Notes: generated by a model not told the origin, from the letters alone. A DNA stretch of 64,000 bases from Symsagittifera roscoffensis (GCF_963678635.1 NC_087066.1:16225949-16289948); one strand, 5' to 3'. Shown: positions 41,129-53,487, numbered from the stretch's first letter. Numbers and translations are program-made.

Positions 41129-44100
41129 TGGTTCGGGTACTTCTGATACACCCGATCTAAAATCCAAAGTTGATCACGAATTTCCGGGTCAAAATGAACT
41201 CCTATGATCCTAATAAGCACGCCTGATATCTTAATATGATCTTAATTAAATGGATATTTTCCGTTTCCCAAATTGCCACAGAATGTTTCCTCAAGTTTCA
41301 GAAGGTTTAAGTCTCTCCGGAGGGTTACTTCGGAGGGTCGTTAAGACACTTAGCCTACCTCGGAGGGTTACTTCGGAGGGTACCTTAATCACCCAAGTTA
41401 CTTCGGAGGGTCTCCCTAAATTTACTAAGGAGGGTCAATAAGAGGCTTAATACGCTCCGGAGGGTTACTTCGGAGGGTTCTTCCAAATTTTTCAAATCTT
41501 TGAACCTTCTTAGAAGGGTCTTCCACTAGCTTCAAATAGCGTCAAAACAAGCTAAAAGCCCTATGGGGGATTGTTTTAACTTCTTCGGAGGGTCCCGTGG
41601 AAAATCTTCACTAAGGAGGGTTGCTAAAGGGCTTAAGTCACTCCGGAGGGTTACTCCTGAGGGTTCCGCAAAAATCAGGAAAAAGGGTCAACTTACCGCA
41701 ATAAAGCCTTCGAATGCGGTATAACTTACTTAAAACCGGGTTGGTTGACACGGTCAACCTTCCCAGTAGGATAAAAAGGTGTTTTGATAAAATTTTCTGC
41801 CGCTCGTAGGGTTACCTCTAATTTGGACCCTCCGAACCAACAATTTCTAAAAAAAATTTTCTTTTCCGAGGTTATCAACCCAAAAACGGTTGCGGTCCAG
41901 AAACGTGGTCTAGAACGTCGACTTATGGTACCAAAATTATCCCGATCGGTTGGCTAGTCTTTCAGAAATCGCCGAAAACGTGTTTGTCCAAATGGCCTTT
42001 TTTCACCACCTATATAGGTTCTGAGAAACTTTTTCCGCAATTCCTATGAAAAGTGCCTAAAAATAATTGAAACGAGCGTAGTAGCCCTGTATGGCACTGG
42101 AATAATGCAAAAAACCGGACCAAAATTGGTTTGGAGACAAAAATTTGGCCAATAACTATCAAATTTGGACCCTCCGATTCCTTCCTTTTCCAATCTCTAA
42201 GTCGTTAGCTCTATCCACGGAGCTAGTCGGAGGGTTACTCAAAAATTTCTCTAGTAACCGAACACGTTATGCTAGCACACTCCTAACACAAAAAAAATTC
42301 TTGCTCTAACTCTAAAAACTCAAAAACTCGATCGCCGAAACAGATTGACAAAATTCAGAAAATTATCGAAATTTTGATCAAAAATTTTCGTTTTTCTCAA
42401 CTTCTACTGAGTCTTTTCTCACGCGGTTTCTTTAGTCAGGGGGATTGAACTACGTAGCTACTCCCTATATAAAAGCTTTTTGCTGTTCGGAAAAGCTCGG
42501 ATATCCAAAATTTTGGGGGTCTATAGTTTGGTCGAAAAGCAGTAATTTTCGACAAAATGTGGGTGCTTCTCGGGTCTAAATAGGAGATAAGTAATATATA
42601 GTAAGGACATTAACCTATTAGCAGTCGTTAGTGATTATTACTATACCCTCCTTTGCACCAAAATACCCGAATTAAGACCCTTAACTCGGAAGTTTGTGAT
42701 CGACGGAGGGTACAATCGGACCGCGCCAATCGTGCCCCCCACCACTTAAGTTTTAATGAAATAGTACCCGAACGATACTAAAATTGTTTCAACGATACCC
42801 AACAGTCGTTGTGGATGTTGTCCCTATGTCCTGTTGAGTGTGGAACACGTCGGTCAGCTTGCCACTCTACCCTCCGGTCACCGGCAAAATCACCATTAAC
42901 GTGCTTAAATACTCAAATTACACTCAAGGGAGGGTATCCAACCCTTCACCAAAACAAACAATCTTTCTATCAGAAATGATATAAATCAATCTGAAACAAC
43001 AACAACTAGGAAGGTCAGATCTGTTTTGTACTGTTTTGTACTTTTTTGTTTTCAAATAAATTTATTTTTGGCTTTTTCTTGGTTATACACTATTTTTGTT
43101 TCGTTTTACGCTTTCTCTTCAATTGTTTTTGGTCCCGGGACCATGAGATAAACGGGCTCATGACTTCCCACCTAACCCTCCGGCCCCCGGAATTTTCGGT
43201 GTTAACTAGGTTAAAAAGCTAAATAGTACTAGGCGGAGGGTACGCACCTTCCCCCTAGTAAAATAACGGTCATTAAGGCCTCTAACTCGGGCATACACCC
43301 GGAGCGGAGGGTTCGTCGCTGAAACGCTTGCTGATCATGATGGTATTATGCCTTTGACAGGCACACCCAGGAGCGCCATAAAAACGTCTATGTAACATTC
43401 GCCCAAATACTACACAGCGACGGAGCGTAGAAAAAGTACCTAGTAACGACCGGTAGGCGTCAGTTACCTTAATTCTACTCGTTTTTCACCGTCTCGACCT
43501 TGCCAGTTGATTTTCTGGTCTGTGTAGGGCTAAGTAAAAAGTTACTATTTTTAGGCCATCAGTCAAACGACTTTTGACCAGCTTTCGTTTACATGCGAAC
43601 ACAACCACATAGCTGAGTCTCGGATCCTCAGACTACGTGATTGCTATTAAAAACACGGCTCGAATACCCTATTTTAATATGTTTTTGTGTGACAGTTCTA
43701 TATTAAATCCATTGGAGATGGATTGACCTTTTCCTCTTTCTAGCTACTCATACTCTAAAATATCAAATCATATCGGTGTTAATTCAAAGTTCTATGGCAT
43801 CAGAGTAGCTAAAAAGTTAGTTTTATGCAGTCCTTCAACATACAACAGTCTCTGGGGGACCAAGCCTCCGCTCCCGTAATCTTCTCGAGATAACGTTCTT
43901 ATCTCTCCCAATTTGTGGCACGGGAGGGTTCCGCGGAATATTCCTTCCCCACTGAAGCTTCCTTTTCCACTAGTTTCTACTGCTAAGGATCTTATCGTGT
44001 GTTATTGCCATGATAAGAGGCTCCGTTACTCTCGTAATCCCGTACGACCGTTTTTCACTATATTTGTCGTTGTTCTGCTTTTTTTGTTCTTTCTCGTCAA

Positions 44101-44259
44101 AATGGCCGTCTTTTTTTTGTATTTCTCAGAACTATTCACTCTTCGATCGAAATTTTAAAAATAAAAATTCTAGAATATTCCTACTCTCCCTCGCAGCACT
44201 TTTTCGTTACTCAGGCCTTTAGTCGTCTTTTTCTGTCTCGCCGGAAGGTTGCGCTGTGC
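41129..44259. other. ORF-poor tract with dispersed CGGAGGGT motifs
   Basis: No coding frame in 3 kb. Eleven GGAGGGT copies, most preceded by CTTC or CTCC, fall between 41317 and 41660. At least eleven more occur, in both orientations, up to 43925 (for example ACCCTCCGA at 41824, CGGAGGGTAC near 42707, CCCTCCGGTCAC near 42870, CGGAGGGTTC near 43308). Spacing is irregular, so this is not a simple tandem repeat. The tract may belong to the giant element (a long LTR or untranslated leader) or be an unrelated repeat. Confidence 0.55.
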
Positions 44260-44333
44260 CAACTTGGCAGAATGGCACATGGATCGGTTAGCGAAGCAAA
44301 TTTCTCTGAGGGAAAGGTGAAGTTAGATTCAGA

Positions 44334-45100
44334 GTGAAAGATGAGAAAGGTGAGCTTAAGATGATTGAGCTGAAGGATACTTTGTACGTTCCTGAAAACT
44401 CAAGAAACTTGCTGAGTGTATCAAGAAGGAAGAAAGCAGGAGCAGGAGTTGTTTTTAGTGCGATTTTGTTTGTTCGTCAGGAAAATGGTTCAGATTACGT
44501 AATAAGAAAGGAAAGTGGTCTCTTTTTGTGGGACACTTCTGTAGGAAAAGACGAGTGTTATAGAGTTAGCACATTGAAACAGTGGCATTGTAGGATAAGT
44601 CATAATAATTTCAAAGACTTAAGTCATTTAGAGCAACAAGTTGAAGGCATGAAGATAAGTGATTTTAAAATTGAGAATTGTAAAACTTGTGAGTTGAATG
44701 ATGCAGTCTTTAAAGATTGTTACACCAGGGCAACCAGGACACTGGATATTGTTCACACAGAGATTATAGGTCCTATCGACCCAATAGCAGGGGATGGTCA
44801 TAGATATATTATAGGATTTGCTGACAATTTTTCTAGATATTTAAAAACTTAATTCATGAAGACGAGAGATGAGGCAACAGAAAAAATGGAAAGGTTCAAA
44901 GCAGACCTAGGAGTTTCTCCTACTTTAGTTTCAGATGGCGCAAGAGAGTCCATTCGTCAAGATTTTAGGCGAGTTTGTTGGAAACTGAAAAAAAAGACTG
45001 GAAACGTCGGCTACTTATACCCCTCAAGAGAACGGAAAGATAGAAAGGGATGTGTGGGGAACAATTACTCCAATGGCTCGCTGCATGATTTTTGATGCAA
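44334..45100 (+). pseudogene. Copia GAG-pre-integrase and integrase fragment
   Basis: Reads LYVPENSRNLLSVSR and LKQWHCRISHNNFKDLSHLE, the zinc-binding pre-integrase pattern (W-H-x-R-x-x-H), then C-x2-C (ENCKTCELN). The integrase start follows: DIVHTEIIGPIDPIAGDGHR and IGFADNFSRYLKT. After a stop and shift at 44850 comes VSPTLVSDGAREYIRQDF-like sequence (second Asp; the actual residue after Glu is Ser). The catalytic Glu region near 45020 is only faintly visible. Inactive. Confidence 0.75.
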
Positions 45101-45309
45101 GTTAAAAATTTTTCGCCTTATGCTCTTAATAAGGCTACCAATCCCGAAAACAAGTGCTTTCATTCTGCTATAGGCAAAACACCGTACGAGTCTATGTATG
45201 GAGAGAAACCCATACTTAATTTGTGAAAACTCTTGGATGTGTAGCGTATAGTTTTGTGGAAAAACAGTTTCGCTAAAAACTAGACAAAAATTATAAAAAG
45301 CGAATTTTT

Positions 45310-46240
45310 GTGGGAAAATTGGATAATAGTAAATCTTATCCATTAGGATTTGAGAGTGAAGGAAAACTCAAAGTGCAAAAGCCTAGAAACGTTAGTTTTG
45401 ACGAATTGAATTTAAGTTCTATTTTGAGAAAAAAGATAGAAATTAATGAAGAAGAAAAATTGGGTGATGTAATATTTTTTAGAGAAGTTCTCGAAAATAT
45501 ACCAAAAAAGGCCAAGGAAGCTTTAACAGACCCCGTCATTCAAGAAGCAATGAAAAAACAGTTTCATTCATTAGAGAAAAACAAAGTTTGGAAACTAATT
45601 AGAAAAAGAGGAGAGAAGCATATAGGCACCAGATGGCATTTTGCATTAGAGTACGGACCTAATGGCGAAGTTTCTCGCTTTAAGGCTAGGTTTGTTGCTA
45701 AAAGTTTAAGCCAATTGAGGGAGGGGATTTTCACGAAACGTATCCGCCCACAACTAAGATGTCGACCATAAGAATAGTTCTAAGCTTAGCAGTTCAAAAT
45801 AGATATGCGTTCAGACAGTTAGACATTAAAACCGCATACTTAAATGCCAAACTAGATGAAGATATTTTCATGAAGCAACCTGAAGGGTTCTAGAAATTTG
45901 ATGAAGAAGGAAAACCTTTAGTTTGTCTTCTAAACAAAAATCTTTATGGTTTAAAGCAGTCCGGTAGAAACTGGCATAGGACTCTAAAAGCTTATCTCGA
46001 GGAGTTAGTGGTTGAAAATTCAGTTTTTGATGAGTGCTTGTTTGTTAGGAGGATTAAGGGAAAGATAGAAGGTTTAATTTGCTTGTGGGTCAAAGATATA
46101 GTGGTTTGTGGAGCGGACAAAAGTATCTGTAGCAAGTTTGAAAACAAAATTTCTGCAAAATTTGAGATGAGCGAGATAACTGATCTTAAATGGTTCGTAG
46201 GAATGAAAATTGATTACTAAGGAACTGAAATAAGGATAAG
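45310..46240 (+). pseudogene. Copia reverse transcriptase remnant
   Basis: Copia RT motifs: NKVWKLIRKRGEKHIGTRWH, FALEYGPNGEVSRFKARFVA, then in another phase QLDIKTAYLNAKLDEDIFMK, QPEGF followed by a stop, LLNKNLYGLKQSGRNW, and the catalytic region near 46080-46107 reading LWVKDIVV where YVDD is expected. The first catalytic Asp has become Lys, so the enzyme is dead regardless of frame. Three frame breaks and two stops lie in 900 bases. Confidence 0.75.
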
Positions 46241-46539
46241 TCTGGAAAGATGTTATCAAGATTTAAGATGACCATAGCAAAACCGATAACAACCCCTCTT
46301 GGTGAAAATAAAGACTGACCAAAGATGAGTGTCCTTTAGAAGGTAGCATAGAACAAGCAAATATGAAAGAAGATGACTATCGAGGACTTTTTGGTTGCCT
46401 AAATTACTTAGCTTTATCAAGTAGACCCGACATTTGCTTTGCAGCAAACCGTCTAAGTTTTTTGTGGAAAACCTAGGTGAAAAGCTTTGGAAAACCGGAA
46501 AAAAATGTCCAAGATATCTGCTAGGAACAAAAAGTTTAC

Positions 46540-47011
46540 CTCTAGTTAGTAGGAGTTGAATCTTATTAGCTATTCGGATTCAGACTGCGCTAAAAACATA
46601 GACAATAGGTCAAGTACCTCAAGATGTTTCATAAAACTCAGTGACAACTCAGGTGTAATAAGTTGGTCTAGCAGACTTCAGCGTTGTGTATTAACTTCAA
46701 CAGCCGAAGCAGAACACAATGCTGTGGTCAAAACAGTATAGAAAGGAATTCAATTACAGGGCATACTTAGCGGCTACTTAGGCATGATATGTAATAGGCC
46801 TTTGGAAGTTTTCGTTGACGACCAAGCTTGTATTGTCCTCAGTAAACATTCAATGAGCCATGGAAAGACGAAGTATTTTGCCATAAAACTACACTTCCTT
46901 CGAGAGTTAGTTGAACGGAAGACGGTGACAATAACCTTTTTACAAACCGCAATCTTACATGCAGACGCTTTGCTTAAAAACTTGGGAAAACTCAAAACTG
47001 CATTTTTCTGA
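46540..47011 (+). pseudogene. Copia RNase H remnant
   Basis: Reads LISYSDSDCAKNIDNRSSTS, GVISWSSRLQRCVLTSTAEA and EVFVDDQACIVLSKHSMSHG, then KTKYFAIKLHFLREL, the typical Copia RNase H order. Catalytic Asp (YSDSD), Glu (AEAEH) and Asp (VDDQ) positions are present. A TAG at 46739 separates the two open halves. The stop after KTAFF (47009-47011) is probably the natural end of Pol. Confidence 0.75.
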
Positions 47012-48263
47012 GACATTCTACTAGAAACCAGCTAATTTGAAAGACGGGGTATTGGTGGCTTTTCGCAACTGAACTGGAATTGATCTTTCTTATTTGGTTC
47101 AAACTGAAAGATCACTTGCCGATTTTTGTTAAAATTAGCTAGTGAAACATGAACTTTAGTCATTCGTTCTAGCAACTTTGTGCGGATGATTTACATATAT
47201 ATTTGATCTGAATTACTGCTGGAAGTATCACTCAAATCTCATTAATTCACTCCTTATTAATCAAATTCTTAATCACTCCTTATTAAATTACTCCTTATTA
47301 ATTCACTCCTTAAAAATCAAATTGAATGACTGATTATAGCAGAATGGAACATTTTTTTAAGTATTTCAGATGAGTTTAAAAAAACTTAATTCAGATGAGT
47401 TTGACAGAAAACTGTGAAGATTACTGGATCTACGTATGGAACGGAGGCAGGAATTATTAATAGAGAAAATAATATATTTTTAATTTAAGCCCTTACTTTC
47501 AAAATACGTTTTTTTTTAAAGTCAAAGAAAAAACCCAATTTAAACTTTATATTACCTGCCTGATCTTTTATTAACTCTGTGATTAAAAATCATTCTGCTG
47601 TCTGAAAACGATACTGACAAGCTTGTTGCTTTGTTGCTAGCCAGTATTATCTTACTTAGTCTGATACTAAGATTACTACGTGTTGATTTCATCTTATAAT
47701 CAAACTTGAATTCACTTGCTATTTACTATTAACGTATTATTTTAAATTCATTTTTTTATCAATATCATACAGAACATAATCGTGTACCAATCTGTGTTAA
47801 ACTTGATATCCCCCAAGGAAAACTTACTTAATTTTAACATTGCACATGAAAAGTTTTTTTTAAAAACATTTACGTAATGGCTAGATTGTGAAACTTTCTT
47901 ACTGGTTCGTAAACTTTCTTTAAAAAAATTCATTTTGACATTCAATAATTTTGGCGTTTTATTTTTCAAGCTATTTTTATACTCTATTTTTCTAAATTAG
48001 GGTCGAGATGCATAGACGGCAAATTTATGAAAAAAAGCTATTGGAAAAGACCGAAATTATTGATGACAGGAATTTTGTCAGTAGAATGGGGAAACTTAAT
48101 AAACTCAGTAGAATAGGCTGTATAAACTCCAATTAAACTGACCACGATTTTTATTTTTTTTTCAAAATTATATAGGTTGTATTGCACAAACGTTTCCCCT
48201 AGCTGATCACAGTAAAAAGGGGGTTCTCTCGCTCGTTTCGCCAACAAGCTTGACCGAAGTACG
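47012..48263. other. AT-rich non-coding region
   Basis: No coding frame. It contains a short minisatellite (47242-47322) with four to five copies of an ACTCCTTATTAA-like unit. No LTR for the Copia relic was found in it. Confidence 0.5.
47242..47322. repeat. Short minisatellite (ACTCCTTATTAA-like)
   Basis: Phrases CACTCCTTATTAATCAAATT, CACTCCTTATTAAATTA, CTCCTTATTAATT and CACTCCTTAAAAATCAAATT follow each other with uneven spacers of 5-12 bases. Confidence 0.7.
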
Positions 48264-48354
48264 CGGGTCGGGGTGCTCATTTTATGTTTCGAATTTTCAC
48301 ACCGAGTACATGTTAGTGCTCGACCGAAAAAGAATAGTCGAGACAAGGGCTTGG

Positions 48355-48510
48355 GCCGAGCACAAATTGGAAAAATACCTCGAGCACGGTCGAGCGCAGC
48401 GAACACCGTCGAGCACAGTCGAGCACAATCGAGCACAGTTGAGCAAAATCGAGCACAATCGAGCAAAATCGAGCACAATCGAGTACAGTCGAACACGGTC
48501 GAGGCATACC
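48355..48510. repeat. 11-bp tandem repeat at the left edge of the minisatellite
   Basis: Units resembling CGAGCACAATC repeat with an 11-bp period between about 48395 and 48510 (GAGCACAGTC, GAGCACAATC, GAGCAAAATC). The period is half that of the adjoining array and shares the GAGCAC word. Confidence 0.8.
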
Positions 48511-51500
48511 TTAAACACGGTCGAAACATACCTCGAGCATGGTCAAAACATACCTCGAGCACGGTCGAAACATACCTCGAGCTCGGTCAAAACATACCTC
48601 GAGCACGGTCGAAACATACCCTGAGCACGGTCGAAACATACCTCGAGCACGGTCGAAACCTAGCTCGAACATAGTCGAAACATACCTGGAGCTCGGTCAA
48701 AACATACCTCGAGCACGGTCGAAACATACCTTGAGCACGGTCGAAACATACCTCGAGCATGGTCAAAACATACCTCGAGCACGGTCGAAACATACCTCGA
48801 GCTCGGTCAAAACATATCTCGAGCACGGTCGAAACATACCTTGAGCACGGTCGAAACATACCTTGAGCACGGTCGAAACATACCTTGAGCACGGTCGAAA
48901 CATACCTCGAGCACGGTCGAAACATACCTCGAGCTCGGTCGAAACATACCTTGAGCACGGTCGAAACATACCTCGAGCACGGTCGAAACCTACCTCGAAC
49001 ATAGTCGAAACATACCTCGAGCTCGGTCAAAACATAACTCGAGCACGGTCGAAACATACCTTGAGCACGGTCGAAACATACCTCGAGCATGGTCAAAACA
49101 TACCTCGAGCACGGTCGAAACATACCTTGAACACGGTCGAAACATACCTCGAGCATGGTCAAAACATACCTCGAGCACGGTCAAAACATACCTCGAGCTC
49201 GGTCAAAACATACCTCGAGCACGGTCGAAACATACCCTGAGCACGGTCGAAACATACCTCGAGCACGGTCGAAACCTAGCTCGAGCATGGTCAAAACATA
49301 CCTGGAGCTCGGTCAAAACATACCTCGAGCACGGTCGAAACATACCTTGAGCATGGTCAAAACATACCTCGAGCATGTTCGAAACCTACCTCGAACATAG
49401 TCGAAACATACCTCGAGCTCGGTCAAAACATAACTCGAGCACGGTCGAAACATACCTTGAGCACGGTCGAAACATACCTCGAGCATGGTCAAAACATACC
49501 TCGAGCACGGTCGAAACATACCTTGAACACGGTCGAAACATACCTTGAGCACGGTCGAAACATACCTTGAGCACGGTCGAAACATACCTTGAGCACGGTC
49601 GAAACATACCTCGAGCACGGTCGAAACATACCTTGAGCATGGTCAAAACATACCTCGAGCACGGTCGAAACCTACCTCGAACATAGTCGAAACATACCTC
49701 GAGCTCGGTCAAAACATAACTCGAGCACGGTCGAAACATACCTTGAGCACGGTCGAAACATACCTCGAGCATGGTCAAAACATACCTCGAGCACGGTCAA
49801 AACATAACTCGAGCACGGTCGAAACATACCTTGAGCACGGTCGAAACATACCTCGAGCACGGTCGAAACCTAGCTCGAACATAGTCGAAACATACGTGGA
49901 GCTCGGTCAAAACATACCTCGAGCACGGTCGAAACATACCTTGAGCATGGTCAAAACATACCTCGAGCACGGTCGAAACCTACCTCGAACATTGTCGAAA
50001 CATACCTCGAGCTCGGTCAAAACATAACTCGAGCACGGTCGAAACATACCTCGAGCACGGTCGAAACATACCCTGAGCACGGTCGAAACATACCTCGAGC
50101 TCGGTCAAAACATACCTCGAGCACGGTCGAAACATACCCTGAGCACGGTCGAAACATACCTCGAGCACGGTCGAAACCTAGCTCGAACATAGTCGAAACA
50201 TACCTGGAGCTCGGTCAAAACATACCTCGAGCACGGTCGAAACATACCTTGAGCACGGTCGAAACATACCTCGAGCATGGTCAAAACATACCTCGAGCAC
50301 GGTCGAAACATACCTCGAGCTCGGTCAAAACATATCTCGAGCACGGTCGAAACATACCTTGAGCACGGTCGAAACATACCTTGAGCACGGTCGAAACATA
50401 CCTTGAGCACGGTCGAAACATACCTCGAGCACGGTCGAAGCATACCTCGAGCTCGGTCAAAACATATCTCGAGCACGGTCGAAACATACCTTGAGCACGG
50501 TCGAAACATACCTTGAGCACGGTCGAAACATACCTTGAGCACGGTCGAAACATACCTCGAGCACGGTCGAAACATACCTTGAGGATGGTCAAAACATACC
50601 TCGAGCACGGTCGAAACCTACCTCGAACATAGTCGAAACATACCTCGAGCTCGGTCAAAACATAACTCGAGCACGGTCGAAACATACCTTGAGCACGGTC
50701 GAAACATACCTCGAGCATGGTCAAAACATACCTCGAGCACGGTCGAAACATACCTTGAGCACGGTCGAAACATACCTCGAGCTCGGTCAAAACATACCTC
50801 GAGCACGGTCGAAACATACCCTGAGCACGGTCGAAACATACCTCGAGCACGGTCGAAACCTAGCTCGAACATAGTCGAAACATACCTGGAGCTCGGTCAA
50901 AACATACCTCGAGCACGGTCGAAACATACCTTGAGCACGGTCGAAACATACCTCGAGCATGGTCAAAACATACCTCGAGCACGGTCGAAACATACCTCGA
51001 GCTCGGTCAAAACATATCTCGAGCACGGTCGAAACATACCTTGAGCACGGTCGAAACATACCTTGAGCACGGTCGAAACATACCTTGAGCACGGTCGAAA
51101 CATACCTCGAGCACGGTCGAAACATACCTCGAGCTCGGTCAAAACATATCTCGAGCACGGTCGAAACATACCTTGAGCACGGTCGAAACATACCTTGAGC
51201 ACGGTCGAAACATACCTTGAGCACGGTCGAAACATACCTCGAGCACGGTCGAAACATACCTTGAGCATGGTCAAAACATACCTCGAGCACGGTCGAAACC
51301 TACCTCGAACATAGTCGAAACATACCTCGAGCTCGGTCAAAACATAACTCGAGCACGGTCGAAACATACCTTGAGCACGGTCGAAACATACCTCGAGCAT
51401 GGTCAAAACATACCTCGAGCACGGTCGAAACATACCTTGAGCAGGGTCGAAACATACCTCGAGCTCGGTCAAAACAAACCTCGAGTACGGTCGAAACATA

Positions 51501-51590
51501 CCTTGAGCACGGTCGAAACATACCTCCAGCACGGTCGAAACATACCTCGAGCCTGGTCGAAACAAACCGAATTTTGGTAGAGACGGTCGA
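48511..51590. repeat. 22-bp minisatellite, about 140 copies
   Basis: The consensus is TCGAGCACGGTCGAAACATACC. Common variants are GAGCTC, GAGCAT, TTGAGC and GGTCAAAACAT. Variants recur in blocks of about 330-680 bp (for example the run with GAACATAGTCGAAACATACC), showing higher-order duplication. Because 22 is not a multiple of three and the unit contains no stop in several phases, both strands show long spurious frames with a 22-residue period. These are not genes. No unique spacers exist, so it is not CRISPR. Confidence 0.95.
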
Positions 51591-51675
51591 AACATACCAA
51601 ATTTTGATCAAAACGGTCTGAAAATACCAATTTTTGGTCGAGACGGTCGACACATAGAAAGAGCACCTCGACCCG

Positions 51676-52150
51676 GGAAATGCTTTAACTGCTTTTTAGA
51701 GTCACATTGCTTTTTACGGGCCTTCTGATGCGTTTGATTGGTTTTCTCAATAAAACTGCTCAAAAACTGCTCAAATTTTGCCTAAAAAAAAACGTTCAAA
51801 AACCACCCCAAGACTTGAGCGGCTTGTGATAGTCTTTTTTAAAGCAAGATTTGAGCCGTTTGAGCAGTCTTTATGTAAAAAAATGCTCAAACCGCTCAAA
51901 TTTTGCTGGAAAACCGCTACCGTTTTTGAGCGGGATCTCGACCCGGGTTAGATGGAGCAGAGTCAAGCCCTTTTTTTGGTCGAGCACGGTCGAAAAAACT
52001 TTCGGATTGGGTCGAGCGACTACACATTTTTCGGCCGATTACAGTCGAAACATATCTTGCCTGGGTTGAGCACGATCGAGCACGGTCGAAAAATACCGAG
52101 TTTTGGCCGAGACGGTCGAAACAAAAAAAGAGCACCCGATTTGCGTCCCT
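51676..52150. repeat. Degenerate flank sharing words with the minisatellite
   Basis: Contains an inverted pair of about 25 bp (CTGCTCAAATTTTGC near 51768 and GCAAGATTTGAGCC near 51844) and a second CTCGACCCGGG (51942). It then carries scattered GTCGAGCACGGTCGAAAA and CGAGACGGTCGAAAC words up to a terminal GAGCACCCGATT near 52130. It is probably an older, diverged copy of the element that carries the 22-bp array. Confidence 0.5.
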
Positions 52151-53099
52151 AAGATTAATTCCACCGAATCATCCGAAACTTAATGTGGTTGCAACAGCAG
52201 TTTTTGTACATCAAAATTTGATATACAAAAATGAGTAGGTATTTTTACTCAATTTCAAAATTTTTTTGCTTTATCTTAAATCAAAATTGTAGGAAAAACA
52301 ACAGATTGAAAAAACAACTGATTTTACCTTTTGTTCGTTTAGATTAGTTTTCTTTTTAATTGTTTCGCAAAGCATGCTTTGAGACTACAATATCCAAAAA
52401 AGTGTAAAACTTTTGTTTGGTGCAAGGGTTTTGTCTTACTAAAACAGGCAATTTTTTTTCTGTTTTTTGTTTGAAAAACAACAAAACTCCTTTTGTTGAT
52501 AATCTGTGGTACATACTGCTATCATCTGTAATAAAGGAAACCAGGCAGTAGTAATTGCTGTACTTTTTGCACATTCGCCATTGATGGTTGTCTATATAAT
52601 CGACGGGAATCATAAAAACCATCGATGTCCAAATTGGGGTAACAGTCGAAGATACAACGATGTCATTATAAATTCGTACAAAATTATTCAATGAAAAATA
52701 AACGGTAAAAAATGGTAAAACAAGCCATCTCATTTTAGTTAACTGAAGCCGGTAAGTATTTGAACAAACACTAGTATAGTTAAACTATACTTTAGCAATC
52801 AATAAGTTCATTTAGTTGTCATAAGAACTACAGAAGGACATTGTTAAAGAGTGATTAAGACTGTTGTTACGGCTGAACGAATTCTGTCAAATAGAGAACT
52901 GGACGACCAAAGCAAAGCATATCGAGCCGGCATCAAAATTTCCAGGTATTGTTATTGCACTTAAGGTATATAGGTTTCAAGATATAGGGAAAATGCAGAT
53001 TTACCGTAATAGTCCATTTCAAGTATATTAAAGAAAAAACCGAAAAAAACTACATTCATTTCTCTTTTTTTTTGTTCCAACTTTCTTTGAAAATGAGAA
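52151..53099. other. AT-rich non-coding region
   Basis: No element recognised. A 125-codon minus-strand frame (52356-52733) and a 62-codon plus-strand frame overlap each other and have no recognisable motif. Confidence 0.4.
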
Positions 53100-53400
53100 A
53101 AATATATGATCGGTTTTTATTTCTGGACGAACTTTACAAAACTCTGGTCCCACGGGAGGTCGATCTGCATGGGCCCAGCCGACTGCGCACACCACTATAG
53201 TAACATTCCAGGATTCTATCTGAACTGTTGTTTTATAATTTACACGCGTGGCGAGTTATTTCGCACTTCTAAGTCGTTTCAAAATCATTTGAGACAGCTA
53301 ACTGAAATTATTATTTTCATGCGCGACTCAAATGTAAAACCTATATTTTAATAAGATCAGCCTAAAGTTTTGACCTGATACGAGCAGCCTGGCAGTTTTA
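53100..53400 (+). repeat. Dispersed repeat family, partial copy near 53 kb
   Basis: Begins with a stretch like that at 17760 (TTTACAAAACTCTGGTCCCA against TTAACAAAACTCTGGTAACT, then GGGAGG, GATCTGC and GCATGG) and ends with CCTGATACGAGCAGCCTGG (53374-53392). The middle differs. Confidence 0.5.
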
Positions 53401-53487
53401 TATAAGAATAAGAATTAATTACAGTTTTACACAAAGTACTAATAAGTTTACTAAGAGTTATTTGCAAAAACGTGAGACTTCGCAAAA

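Larger units (their letters stand above)
44260..47011 (+). mobile_element. Ty1/Copia-type retroelement relic
   Basis: On the plus strand: pre-integrase region, integrase, RT, RNase H, that is, the Ty1/Copia order with integrase before RT. Gag, protease and LTRs were not found, and integrase is shortened. Stops and frameshifts occur throughout. Base composition is AT-rich like the surroundings, pointing to an older insertion than the giant element. Confidence 0.8.
48264..51675. mobile_element. Inverted-repeat-bounded element filled by a minisatellite
   Basis: The left edge CGGGTCGGGGTGCTC (48264-48278) and the right edge GAGCACCTCGACCCG (51661-51675) are inverted copies, 14 of 15 matching. 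The inner extension also matches imperfectly (ATTTTATGTTTCGA against TCGACACATAGAAA). Between them lies the 22-bp array. No transposase is present. A third, related inverted end lies near 52103-52140 (GACGGTCGAAAC, then GAGCACCCGATTTGCG). It resembles a foldback or MITE-like element whose interior expanded. Target duplications were not found. Confidence 0.5.

Noticed and set aside
48511-51590. CRISPR-like array
   Set aside because: There are no unique spacers between units, the setting is eukaryotic, and there are no cas genes.
48038-51666. Many long frames on both strands with a 22-residue period (VCFDRARGMFRPCS and NIPRARSKHTSS types)
   Set aside because: They are translations of a 22-bp repeat lacking stop codons in several phases. 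They are open on both strands at once, with no start context or unique sequence.
52356-52733. 125-codon minus-strand frame as a host gene
   Set aside because: No recognisable domain, and an overlapping plus-strand frame is equally plausible. Evidence is insufficient.
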